In this document: positions 11,421 through 31,107 of the stretch, piece by piece
Layout: the number at the start of each line of letters is the position of its first letter
How positions within the stretch are numbered: the stretch's first letter is position 1
DNA from: Certhia americana
Lineage: Eukaryota > Chordata > Aves > Passeriformes > Certhiidae
DNA: 64,000 bases
Assembly (NCBI GenBank): GCA_018697195.1
Contig: CM031873.1
Coordinates: forward strand, 4,465,063-4,529,062
Direction of reading: 5' to 3'
Notes under the pieces: model-generated
Databases searched by the model: none
Seen by the model: the letters and a program-made list of their open reading frames with translations, nothing else
Told to the model about the DNA's origin: nothing
Program-made: the position numbers and the translations under genes

Positions 11421-14400
11421 GTTTCTCTTGGGAAAGTGAGAAGCTTTCCCTAAGAAAGAAAGAATCTTGACAGGCCTTCAGCTATGGAGTTTCAAAGGCA
11501 CAGAATTGTCAGCCCCACACTCCCCCACCCACCGTGCTCTCTCCCCAGCTGCTTTCCTTCCTCCTGGGGCGTGCCGTGTTCCCGGCTCACCCGGGCTCAG
11601 CAAACCTGCTGCCATTGCCCAATGTCCTTCCCGACGGAGGAAAATGGGAGAGGATGTTCTAATGGTGGCGTGGGTGAGGTATGTGCTGGCTGCCTGCACA
11701 CCCCGGGGAGCAGATGGGATGTCAGCACTCATCCGTACCCATCTTCCTACCCCAGCCATCACAGAGATGTGTATTTAAGCCCCTGTGGGTGTTCCTGCTG
11801 ACTGTGTGGCTCAGTGATAAGGGAGAGGACAGCTAACTATACCCTCTGAAGCACAGAGGGCCTCTCTCAAGACTCAGATGGAAACCCTGCATCTCGCAGT
11901 TTTGCCATCCAGTTCTGTTGTGACAGGGTTTGGGACATGTGGGGAAAAAATGAAGTGTTTTTCTTTTTTTTTTTTTTCCCAAAATAATATATTTTTATTT
12001 CAAGAGCTGTTTGTGCTTTGGCTCCTTTTCTCCAGAAACTTCTCCAGAAACTTTTCTCCTGAAACTTGAGACTGCAAAATGGTAAAAAGCCTTTTGAAAG
12101 GCAGCAGAAGCAGAGAAGGTGCTGGGTCTCTGCTGCGGTGTGAGTCCACAGGAGCTCGATGCTCAGAGAAGTTGCACAAATTGAGTTTCCTATCCAGAGC
12201 TCTTAATAACTGAGAGCACCTTTTAACGTGGCTCCAGCCTTGAGAGAGGTCTTTAACGAGCTCGTGAATCATTTATGGGCAGCAGCAGCTCTGCCTGATG
12301 GGCTCTTGGGTGCCAGCAGTGGTGGAGGCTGTGGGGGTGTCTGGGGGCCCTGTGGCATTGCTGACCCTTTTCTCACTGCCCTGTGGAGGTGGAGAGGAAG
12401 AGCTGGGGCTCATTGTGCTCAGGGTGATGGGTGTGATGGGGGCACTCCCTGCCCCACATCCTTGGGTGGCTCAGAGCTGCTTTCTCCTCCAGCTGAACTG
12501 TGCCAGCTCGAACACTGTTATTCCAGTAATCTCCCTTCCCCCAGTGCCAACGTGCTCTGGGAGAGAGATCCCAATCCTTCTCCAAGCATCCATGAGCCTA
12601 CAGCCTACATCCATGAGCCTACATCCATGAGCCTACACCCGCTCCAACCAGGGCTGCTCTGCAGGGTTGTCTCTGCTGTCTTGTGCTATTGGCTGTGCTT
12701 GGCTGTCCCAGTTCTGCTCACCTGGCCTTGCTGATGCTTTGTGTTGCTTGCTTGGACCATCCCAGCGTGTCCTGCAGGGATACTTTGTATGAACCACATC
12801 ATTTTTTCCATCACTTTCTACTTTGGGTGTGCTTCCTCTGGTCAGTGCTTGTTGTGCTTCACCCTGGGGCTGGGAGCCAGCCCTGGTCACCTTCCTTGTG
12901 CCTTTTCTGGTTGAAGGCTCAAACCTCATCCCAGTTGCTCCCCAGTGACCTCAGCACATCTGTCCTCTTGGAAAAGGGTGGGGCCTTCACCCCTCTGCTT
13001 TAGGAGGGGAGATGGTGATAGTGGGAGATCTCTTCTTACCAACCAGGCCAGGTGGTCCTCCCTCCATGCCCTGCCCATTTATCTCTCCCTGTGGGTCAAC
13101 AATGGCAGCAGCCCCAGTGCTTGGAGAGCTTTTCCACCCTGAAGTGACAACGTGCTGTCCCCAGGACCCTTCTTCCAGCCCAAAGCACAATTCCTACCAA
13201 GCTCAGGACATGCTTGTGTCTGCCAAGTCCCATGCCCACCCCCTGCTGCTGTCACCTGCCTTGTCCCCACAACATGGCATGTGCTCAGCCATCCCCCCCG
13301 TGTCAGCTCTGCATGTCGCCTCTCACTTCCCTTTTCTGTCCCCAGGACAAAGCCACCACATCCACCCTGAGTGTCCAAAGACTGGACTGAGGCTCCCTGG
13401 GGACCCACAGCCAGGCTGTGCCCCATGATGGGGTGGCTGATGCCAGGGCTGCCGAGCAGGGAGCTGTGCTCCTGGTGGCACAGCCCCCCATGCCGGGGCT
13501 GGGGAGGTGACAGGGACCTGGGACCACAGGGGAACTAGAGGGTCAAGGTTGTGGCAGGCTGTCTCTGGATGGAGGCACCATCTGGCCCATTCCCATGCTG
13601 AGCACACCAGCTCCAGAGGGCTTGGCTGCCAGCACCAGGCACTTGGTGAGTTGAGAACACCTTCCCAGCACCATCCACTGGGGATTTCTCCACCTGGCAC
13701 AGGATAAGGCTCCTGGTAGCTCAGGATCTGTGCTCAGGAGGTGGCTGCTGCCTCCAGCCTGGGTGGCAAAGGAACCTTGAGCCCTCAGGGGCCCCTGCCC
13801 TCCTCCCCCTCACACTCAATGCCAAATGTGCTGATGCACAGAGCCGTGACAAGCACTCCGGCCGTGCTGCGTGACCGTGACTGGACAGCAGGTGCCTGCC
13901 GTGCTGTGCCAGCTCCCCTGGGACTGAGTCACCTCGGGGGAGGCCAGTCCAGCCCTCCACCCCCCTGCATGGGAGCTGGTGGGAAGCGAGATCAGGATTT
14001 GAAACATGCTGCAAACCTGCATTGCTGGGAAAGCACAGAGATCTGGGGCTGTCCAGGGTGTGATGGGAGCAATTGGGGATGGGATTTTGGGATGGGGCTC
14101 TGTAAGAGTTTGTCTCCAATTTCTGTGCTTCTCACCACTCAGAGGCATTCCCCAGAGCTGGAGAAGGATGAGGGTGCCCCAGGGATTGGTCTGACCCCAG
14201 CATGTTCCCATTCCCAGCTCTCCAGAGCAGCTGCCATCTCGGGCTCATTGCTGGCTGCCCTGGGAGGAAAATAAACAGAGTCTCCAGCTCACCAGTGGGA
14301 TGGAAAGTTTTACTTGCTGAGGCTGGCACTCTCCCAGTTTAGCAGCTATGAAATACCCAGTGAGGCACTCATGTTCCATGCCTGCTCTTCCTGGGTGTCT

Positions 14401-14677
14401 TGCTTCCCAAGAGCTTTGCCTGGCAGCAGCAGGGGAAAACTCCCTGCCTGCCCCATGCTATTCTCTGCCATAGAGCATTGCTATAAATGAGGGCTTTTCT
14501 TTCTCCTGCTGCCCTGTGCCAGTGGCTGATCCCTGTCCCTGATGTCCAGCCACCTGCAGCCCTGTCCCCAAGGTCTAGGGAGCACTGAACTCAGCTCTCC
14601 CTCTGCCAGGATGCTCCTGGCATCTGCCCTTGCCTGCTTTCCCATGAGTGGTTTTTGATCACAGCCTCTCCCCACAG

Positions 14678-14785
14678 GAGGAATTTGGCCGTGTCCTGAG
14701 GCTCCAGTGTGTGAAGGACGAAGGCAGAGGAAGGCTGCTGTGGGTGCTTGTCATCACCGTGCAGGATCCCTGTCACTCTTATGAG
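14678..14785 (+). other. RHBDF2: Candidate 108-nt upstream exon of RHBDF2
   Basis: Acceptor CCTCTCCCCACAG at 14677 and donor GAG|GTGAGG after 14785, both strong. The length is a multiple of three and one frame is open for all 36 codons (Glu-Glu-Phe-Gly to Ser-Tyr-Glu). Spliced to 16284, that frame continues in phase into the RHBDF2 start codon. The likeliest role is a 5' untranslated exon. An ATG near its end (14781) is out of frame with the RHBDF2 start. Confidence 0.5.
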
Positions 14786-16310
14786 GTGAGGAGACACTCA
14801 TGGGGACCAGCACTGGCTGAGTCCCCAGAGGAAATTTGGGAGCTGATTGCTCCCAGCTTTGGTGCTGGAGAGGGAGCCCAGCTCCCATTTTAATGCAGGA
14901 GCAGAAGTCTGTCTCATGGCCCAGGAGCTGATGGAGGGCAGCAATTCCAGCTAGTGCTGCCAACTCCAGGCTTTCCCATCCCTGGGGAGCTGGTTCTGGA
15001 CTCCTGCATCCCTGTGAAGTTGATCCCTTGGGCAGCCCCTGCTCCTTAAGCCAGGCTTTGCTTGTGGTGTGGTCTAAGGGGAGGGTTGTGTTCAGGACTC
15101 CCAAGTGCTAAGGGAGCTGCAAAAGTGTCCCTGTCCCTGACTCTTGATTTGGGAATGGGCTCCTGTTGCAGAGAGGGCTGGTGGGATCTCAGTCACTCAT
15201 CTGGTTTCTCAAGTGATGTTGCCTAAGGAGAGTGGAGCTGTCAGGTCATTGGGATCTTGGGCAGGGAGAGGAACCAGGCCTGTGGATCAAGCTGGCATTT
15301 TGCAGCCATTGGAATGGTGCAAATGTGGCAGGTGACACCATTCCCATGGCCATGGCTGTCCTGGGGGACAAGAGATGCTTGTGAGACCTGTGTGAGTCCC
15401 CCGGGCAGTGGCACATGGTTAAGGAGGACAGGAAGAGGTCAGAGAGGGCTGTGCCTCCCTTTTGATTGCCCTCGTAGTCCCTAATAGGATCTGGGACTTG
15501 TTCTCTTTCACTCGGATGGAATTACTTTTCCTGCAAAGCAAGCCCTGCCTGGCTGGCTTTGAGCTGGCTGCAGGGACCCTCGGGAGGGGATTTCTTGAGG
15601 AATTAGCCACGTCTTGGCTGTTAAGCTTCCCAAGGATTCAGTCTTCCAGCCTGGTGTGTGCATGCACGTGCCAGAGGGGAATGTCCTGCATCTCCCCTTC
15701 ATGGGGCATCCCAACACATGGTGTGTCCATGTGGGAGCTGTGGTGCATGTGGGGATGTGGATCATGTGTTTTCAGGCCTTGTGTATCTCTTCCCTTCCCA
15801 CCCTGCCCAGGCAAGAGGAGCACCTTGCAGACATCCCCTGCAATCTCCCCTTGGTTCCCTTGCCAAACTGGGAGTGCTGGTGTTCCCATGTGCCATGGCT
15901 TGCTGGGATCCCCCATATTTCTGAGGCACATGGTCAGGCTCATCCTGGTGGGGTGTGAAACCTGGGGTGTCCCACAGGCATTTGCTGGGATGATGGGGAT
16001 GCTCTGACCTGGTCACTGTTGCCATCCCTGCCCTACTCCCATCAGGTGAAGGGTGTTGGTGACCTCTGGGGGACTGGGAGTGAGTGGCTAATATAAGCCT
16101 TTCTGACCACCCAAACTGAGGGATGGAATGTGGGTTTTGGGGATGCAGACCAGCACAGGTGGCTCAGTCAGGTGACGTCCCTCTGATGAGGCTCCATCTC
16201 CTACTGGGACCCAGCCTTTCCTCACACACAAGCTCCTGGGGGAATATTTCTCCCCCTGTGGCTGACTCCCTGCACTCTGCCAGCCTGCCAACCACCACCA
16301 GAGGCCCGAG

Positions 16311-23177
<6,867 letters not shown>

Positions 23178-24595
23178 CCCTGCCGGCAGCGACGGGGCTG
23201 GGACTGCCGATGTTTTCCATGGGGTGGGTCCTTCCCAGCCTGTGGGAGATGGTGGTGGCTGCTCCAGGATGGGGCAGATCCTGGGCATGGCTCCACCCTC
23301 AGGGATGGTGGGTTTGGGGTACCCCTTGCTCAATGCTGGGGTACAAAACTGCCTTAGATCCCTTTGGGGTTTCCCCCCTGATGCTGGAAAGCCATAACTG
23401 GTTCGGGAACTGACTCTGGCTGCTACCTGTGTGGGGAAAGGGCTGAGGGAAGCAGGATTTTGGTGTATCCATGGCCAGGCTGGATTCCCAATCCTGGGGT
23501 GAATTTACTGAAGTCTCCAGCCTGTGCTCTGGTGGGGCCCCGTCCCACCTTGGTGTCCTGCAGCACTGCAGCTCATACTGTGAACACAACCCCCTTTTTG
23601 CAGGGGCACCTGTTTTTTATCCACAGCTCTTTAGGCCCAGAGTTTCCCTGTTTTGGTCTCCCTGGAGTCTCTGTCGTGGCTCCGAGATGTTCAGAGCTGA
23701 GCTTCAAAGGTATTTTTCAGTCCTGTTCCTCCTGAGGGAACATTTGGTCCTCCCCAAGGAGGCTCGTACCTTCCTGCCTGGCTCCTCACTGGATGGAGAG
23801 GTAGGACTTGGGACAGAGGGCTTTTCTTTCCCTTATTTCAGTGAAATTCTCTTTTTGGAGGGGGAGGATTGGCAAGAACCACATTTGTAGTGCCATGGTG
23901 GGAGGCAGACATGGAGAAAAACCTCCTGGGGGGCTCCTGTGGCTGCTTCTGGAGCCCACAGACCTCTCAGGATGCTGTTGGTGCTCCCACCTTGAGTCCC
24001 TGTGGTTTGCCCTTTCCCTTTTTCAAAGCATGGAGACCCAGGTAGCCCTCCCTTCCTCCAGTGGTGCTGGTCAGAGGGAGAAGTAAAGGATGGGGCTGTC
24101 ATCTTCCCTCTTCCCTGCACATTCCCACCTGCCCCCAGCCCTGGGCTGCTCTCCCCAGCATCTCCTCCTTCTTCCCACCAGCCATGGCAAGAAGGCAGGT
24201 CCTTCCTGGGGTCCAGGTGACCCCTCTGGGCTGGTTTGGACCCAGGCTGGTGCCAGGCTGTCTCTCCCCTGAGATGTGTTGCTTTGGTGCTAGAGGCCTC
24301 AGTGCTTTTAAATGGGGGCAGGTGGGAATCCCCCAGTCAGGATGTCCTGGGATGAATATTCAAGGACTGAGAGCCTGGCTCCCTCTCCACTACCACTTGC
24401 TGAGTGAGCCCAAGAGCATCTGCATCCGTCCCTGCATTCCTCCCTCCAACCTGGGCCAGTTTTCAGCCCCACTCTGTCCCTCTAGTTGCTGCTCCAGCCA
24501 AAGACAGACACTTCACCTCATTTGTGTCTTTTTGATACTTTTTTAAAAAGCTGTGGGTTCCCCCCTCCCTTAATAAATTTCTACTTGTATTTAAT
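23178..24595 (+). other. RHBDF2: RHBDF2 3' untranslated region
   Basis: About 1.4 kb of GC-moderate sequence after the stop, without further splice-like breaks in the conserved frame, ending after the poly(A) signal. The exact cleavage base is estimated as 15-25 bases beyond the AATAAA. Confidence 0.75.
24572..24577 (+). terminator. RHBDF2: RHBDF2 poly(A) signal AATAAA
   Basis: Canonical AATAAA followed by a T-rich stretch (TTTCTACTTGTATTTAATG), the first good signal after the stop codon. It sits about 450 bases before the matching AANAT signal on the other strand. Confidence 0.8.
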
Positions 24596-25010
24596 GAGAT
24601 TAACGAGGCTTCTTCTCCCTTCTTGGGCGTGGGAATACAGCACTTTTGGGGGATTCTGCTTGTTTTGATGATGGCTGGTGTGGCATGGAGGGAGGACAAG
24701 CTGGGGATGGTGCCCTGATGGGCCACTCAAACCCCTTCCTGAGGGGACACAGGGTTTGGAGGATCTCAAGCAGAAGGAGAAGCCAAACACTTGGATCCAT
24801 GGAACTTCCTGATCCTGCCTGAGTGCAGAGTCCCCCCTGTCTTTATCCCACCCTTCGCTGAATGACCTGAGGCTGGATTTGCCCTTTCTCCCTTGAGGCT
24901 GAGGTGTCCCAAGAGGTTCTGGATTGCTCCCCTCATACCAGCTGGTGCCCCTCCCTCCAGCCATTGTGATGTTGTGGTCAAAGCAGGGCAGGAACACACG
25001 TGGGCTGTGT
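24596..25010. other. Gap between convergent RHBDF2 and AANAT 3' ends
   Basis: About 400 bases between the two estimated cleavage sites. No repeat or open frame of interest was found. The spacing is tight enough that read-through from either gene would produce antisense to the other. Confidence 0.6.
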
Positions 25011-25029
25011 AGAAAATCACCACCACATC

Positions 25030-25035
25030 TTTATT
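25030..25035 (-). terminator. AANAT: AANAT poly(A) signal (AATAAA on minus strand)
   Basis: Plus-strand TTTATT is AATAAA for the minus-strand AANAT gene. It is the first canonical signal after the stop codon and implies a 3' UTR of about 690 bases. Confidence 0.75.
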
Positions 25036-25702
25036 TTCTGCTTTCCAACAACCTGAGTAATTTGCAGAAAGCTTGTCCTGGGCCAGTTGTGGGTCTGGGA
25101 TAGGGAGGACCAAATGCTTTGGACTGTTTCCCTGGGGAAGCTGTGCAATGTGCAGCTGAGGGTGGCTGTGGGCTGGGAATGTGATCCAAGGGGGTTGGAG
25201 TGATGTCTGTGGGCAGGGGGTTGGCTGCCAGGGCCCCTGCCTGGTCTGGGGGCTGCTCAGGGAGGGCTTGGCCATGGTGTGCTCCACTCGTGGTGGTGGT
25301 GGTGATGGTGGGAGGGATGCCAGGCTGGGGCACGAGTTCACAGGGGCTCTGCTGGGTGTCCCAGCAAACTGCAGTGGGTGGAAGTGCCCTCAAACCAGCA
25401 GAGCCCCAGCCATTCCCAGGGCAAAGCCTTTCCTTCCCAGGGGGCTTATGGCCCTGCAGCCCACCCAGACCTGCCAGCGCAGCCCTGGCTAAGGCAGAGC
25501 CCTGGGAGTTGATTCTTCCAGCTGGAATTTCTGTGCCCAGCCCTGCAGGGATGGGATGGGACCGGGTTGATGTGGCTGGAAGGCAGATGTGGCAGAGGGA
25601 GTAGCTGTAGCCAGGGCCAGCCAGGGAAGATGGATCACAGTGGTGGGGATAGAGAAGGGTTGCAGCCTCTCATCCCCCCGGGCAGGGCAGAGCAGAGAGG
25701 CC

Positions 25703-27494
<1,792 letters not shown>

Positions 27495-27564
27495 CTGTTA
27501 GCCGGCAGAAGTATCTGTTGTTCACAGGCAGGATTAGGCTGCTTGTCTCTCTTTTCCTATGGAG

Positions 27565-27565
<1 letters not shown>

Positions 27566-27612
<47 letters not shown>
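27566..27612. repeat. (TG)n microsatellite
   Basis: About 23 TG dinucleotides, pure until 27612. On the AANAT strand it is a CA repeat roughly 70 bases upstream of the candidate splice acceptor. The frames through it (Val-Cys or His-Thr repeats) are artefacts. Confidence 0.97.
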
Positions 27613-27615
<3 letters not shown>

Positions 27616-29152
27616 TGTATACAGCAAATACCCGCCCACACTGACCCCGGCTGCCCTGGCCATGAGCTGGGGAACACAGGAGGCTGGCACTGGCTGCAAG
27701 CTGAGCAAACCCCAGGGGCTAGGGGGACAAAAGCACAGTGATCCAGGTGTTGGGACAAAGCAGGGAGAAGGACCAGACCTGTTAGAGAGGGAGCAAATGG
27801 GGAACTGAGCATCCTGCCCAACATTGCCCAGCTCATGACAGCACCATGTAGTGGGATGGGCAGGAGAACACTGGAGCAAGTCCAGCTGCTGCCCTGGGGA
27901 CAGGCATGGTGGGATGTGCCCACAGGAAGCCAAGAGCTGTTGAACAAGCATCTATCTGTGTGAAAGTTCCCTGCGATGCTCTGATGTTTGTGGAACAGCA
28001 CAGCTGTGCTGGAGTAAGAGATCAGAGCCAGGCCACAGAGGTACCCTGATAGGGACACACAGCAGGCAGCCAGAGCCACCTCCTCCAGACAGCATGAGCT
28101 GACAGGATTTACCCCCTTCTCTGACTCACTGAGCAGGTGAGTGACACAGCTTAACCTCTGTTGGCTCCTTAGGTCATGTCCGTGCTCACAGAGGTGAGCC
28201 CTGGCAGGGCTGAGCAGGTGACTGAAGCTGGAAACCTTGGGTGTTCTCCTTGGTGAGGTGCCCTCAGGCTTTGAGGGCACCTCACCCAGGAGCTATCCCA
28301 GGAGCTTTGGGTTGCATGATCTCACCAGACACAGCCCAGGCCAGGACATTCCACCTTCAACACAGGTTCCCCCAAGAGGGCCACCAGCACCCATCCTGCA
28401 TAGCCCAGACAAATCCCTTGACTGGGATCAGAGCCTGTAGCTTCAGTCTGCCTCTGCTTTCATGTGTGAGTGAACTGAGTTAATAAACCCAGAGAGAACC
28501 ACAAAATGAGTGAATAACTTCTCTAAGCCTGCAGACAGATCCTGCAGACAGAAATAGTGGGAATGGCTATCAGAGCCATCCATTCAACCATCCATCCAAA
28601 CTCAGACCAATATGCAAGCAATTTCCAGCGAAGCCAGAGCAAAGCCAGAGCAAAGCCAGGTCATTTTTGATTATTGTTTCAGAGGTGCCGGCTTTCCCTG
28701 CTAATTATAGGCTTGCCTCCAGCTAATAGGATTTATGGAAACAAAAGCATTACCAGCACAAACATTGCACAGGGTACAACCGGCGCAAGCTGGGAATTTT
28801 CCATCCCAAAATGCCAAGGGTTGGATGCTTGAAATGCCAGTCTGAGGTGAGACAGGGTGGTCTTGGGATTTATTTTAATGAATCGCTGGTTTGGCTGTGG
28901 GTGTGTACCTAAGGGATCAGATCCATCAGGGAGAGAGGGTTTCCTTGGCAGGGGAATTATTTAGTATTCCCAGTGCTCATTCCAGTCACCAGGGGCTGAC
29001 TGAACTTGAGCTGGGAATGGGTGGTTCATGCTCCTGAAGGAGGGAAGTAAAACAGGGTGAGCTGGCAGGGAGAGTGGGGTGCTGGGGGAGTGAGGGGTGG
29101 GTGTAGTGTTTGTAGAGCTTATTATCAAATCTTCTGGAACTCCTTATCCTAC

Positions 29153-29163
29153 TAATTGGATTA
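29153..29163. promoter_or_regulatory. TAATTGGATTA homeodomain palindrome (P3-type), with CRX core
   Basis: TAAT and ATTA are spaced by three bases, the P3 arrangement bound by paired-class homeodomain dimers. The GGATTA half is the reverse of TAATCC, the CRX/OTX core used in pineal and retinal genes. Its position in the presumed AANAT intron 1 makes it a plausible element, but single sites of this length occur by chance. Confidence 0.35.
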
Positions 29164-29402
29164 GGGACTCATCTGCATGAATAAATCCCAGAGCAGGCAA
29201 GAGGGTAAGCTCGGGGGACCTTGAAAATGTAGTGGTGGTTTGATCCTGGGGGTGCTGAGTGTCTGGGGTGAGCTCTGGGGATGCTGCTGGAGAGATGCTG
29301 CTGGATCAGGCTGGGAATGGCTGTGCAGGGATAGTAGGGCAGGGAGGGCAGTTGGATATGGCCTCAGGCAGGGCTGGCATTTCGGTTGCCTTGGGAATTA
29401 TG

Positions 29403-29475
29403 GAGCTGGAATGGGTTGGGTTGGAAAGGACTGTTAAAGGTCATGTAGTTCACCCTCCTGCAGTGAGAAAGGACA
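29403..29475 (-). repeat. CR1 LINE 3' fragment
   Basis: Plus strand reads GAATGGGTTGGGTTGGAAAGG, then AAAGGTCATGTAGTTCACCC and CTGCAGTGAGAAAGGACA, a diverged reverse complement of the CR1 3' region. The rest of the element is lost or too decayed to follow. Confidence 0.75.
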
Positions 29476-30809
29476 CAATCCACCAGCCCATGTTCCTCAG
29501 GGGTGTTTGGTCTCCAATAGCCACCATCCAGCACTCACTGTCCAAGAGCAAGTCTTTATCCCAGAGCATGTGAAGGCTGCAAACAGCTGAGCCACAGGAA
29601 GTCTCTACAGGGACATCCATGGAGCTGAAGGGTTCAAAACCTCATGTTTAAGTGGCTGCTCCAATCCCATTAGAGAAAACTGGGAAAGGGCAATCAGATT
29701 CCTTCAGCTATTTTTAGAAATTGTGTTAGACCCCAACCAGCAACTCCCTGGAGCAGTAGTCAGGGAAGAGGAAAGATTCTTCCTTGCTTGTTTTCCTTGT
29801 ATTTTTTCCCCTCCAGCACATTATTCCTGGCAACCCAAGTTAAACAGCTGAAGGGCTGATATATTTATGGTTGTTTTCTGGAAATGAACTTCTTGCTTTG
29901 CTTCTCAGCTCCCTGAAGAGTCAAAGGCCTTATGTGGAGGGAGGGGATGCATAGAACCTGCAGAGCACAGAGGAACCAGCAATGCTCCCTACCCCTGAAG
30001 AGAACCATTAAGCCTGCACAGCTGTGGAGGTACCATAGGAACCATTAAACCTGCAGAAGGGAAGGAAACTCTGCCCAGGGTAAGTAAGAAACAATGCTGA
30101 GGAAAATTCTCTCTCCATCACTCATCTGTCTTCTGATGCACCAGCAAAGCCTCCTGTATTTGTTCAAATCTCTTATACCCTAGGCAGAATTTTGTGCTGT
30201 GACTCCTTGCCAGACCTGCCTGAGATGAGCCCGCTATGTTTGTGTGTTGTAGCAGTGAACCAAGAGCTTGCTCTGTAAATTTTTCCTGCCATTACTTGTG
30301 TTTGTGCACAGACATCAGAACATCCCCATGGTCCAGAGAGATGCTTACAAGTAAATAAACAGGCAGGTGCACAGTATCCCCCTGGTAGCATCTTTAACTA
30401 AGTTATGAATTGTCTGCCCAGGTTTGGAGCTGGATTTTTTTATTAGTTATTAGTTTATTAGAACAGAGTTATTCACCTAGTCTGAAAGTCAAATACTCTG
30501 TGCAAAAGAGCTCAAGTTCTTCCCACACCCAGAACACACGAAGGGTTTCAGTGAGACGAGTCCCTGCAGCTGGGTTTTGGAAGCACGTGTTGGAAATGTA
30601 GGGGTGAGATGGGGGCTGGGATGAGTCACACCCTTCCCTGTGCCAAAACCATTTCTCAGCAAGCTAAGCTCTGTACACCAACCTCCCAACCCCCTGGGGA
30701 AATTCCCCCCGTCCTGGGACGCAGGAGCAAGTGGCAGTGGCCAGGGGACCAGCAGCTGTCCCCGAGGCTGTCAGTACCCCCGGGAAATGACAGGGATGTG
30801 TGTGCTTAC

Positions 30810-30910
30810 CGGCTGGGGACCCGGAGCCGCTCCCTGCCCACCTGCCTCCAGGGGTGCCGTCTCAGCGCTGGCAGGAGAGGAGGATCTGGGGTTTTGCCTC
30901 CTCTCCTGTC
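30810..30910 (-). other. AANAT: Candidate untranslated first exon of AANAT
   Basis: On the minus strand a TATA box is followed, about 30 bases later, by roughly 100 bases ending in CAGCCG|GTAAGC (last exon base 30810), a strong donor. Mammalian AANAT genes have a noncoding exon 1 with the start codon in exon 2, and the strand and distance fit. The start base is inferred from the TATA box only. Confidence 0.55.
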
Positions 30911-30933
30911 TGCATCATCCTCCACAGCCCCTG

Positions 30934-30965
30934 CTTATATATATTTGTTATTTATGGAGCACGTG
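30934..30965 (-). promoter_or_regulatory. AANAT: E-box plus TATA promoter, probably AANAT
   Basis: A perfect CACGTG at 30960-30965 lies about 20 bases upstream of ATATATATAAG (TATA box, plus coordinates 34-43 of the 30900s) on the minus strand. CLOCK/BMAL1 heterodimers act on a CACGTG E-box in the chicken AANAT promoter, so this combination beside AANAT fits a circadian promoter. Assignment is by position and strand; no other minus-strand gene follows before AANAT. Confidence 0.6.
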
Positions 30966-31059
30966 ATGATATCCTAAGGGGTTTAGAATGCCGATGAAAG
31001 ACAGGGAGAAGTGAGAGGCTTTAAGGTGTCAAGCCAGCAAAGGGATCATCCCAGGCTTC

Positions 31060-31062
<3 letters not shown>

Positions 31063-31107
<45 letters not shown>
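31063..31107. repeat. Uninterrupted T45 (A45) tract
   Basis: Forty-five consecutive T on the plus strand, about 100 bases upstream of the AANAT E-box. The flanks (CCCC on both sides) show no retroposon body or target-site duplication I could recognise. Long dA:dT tracts disfavour nucleosomes. Confidence 0.9.

Larger units (their letters stand above)
5009..16283 (+). other. RHBDF2: RHBDF2 5' intron region
   Basis: About 11 kb of mostly GC-rich, repeat-poor sequence between the presumed first exon and the exon bearing the RHBDF2 start codon. Two short segments inside it have strong acceptors and donors and are listed as candidate 5' exons. An AT-rich block at about 11200-11420 stands out from its surroundings. 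The many frames of 60-180 codons on both strands look like stop-poor background; none was recognised as a protein. Confidence 0.55.
27613..30809 (-). other. AANAT: Candidate AANAT intron 1
   Basis: About 3.2 kb between the candidate untranslated first exon and the start-codon exon. No coding exon recognised. It holds a CR1 tail (29403-29475) and a homeodomain-type palindrome at 29153-29163, both listed separately. AT-rich patches near 28690-28740 contain TAATTA and TAATAGGATT, also homeodomain-like. Confidence 0.45.
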
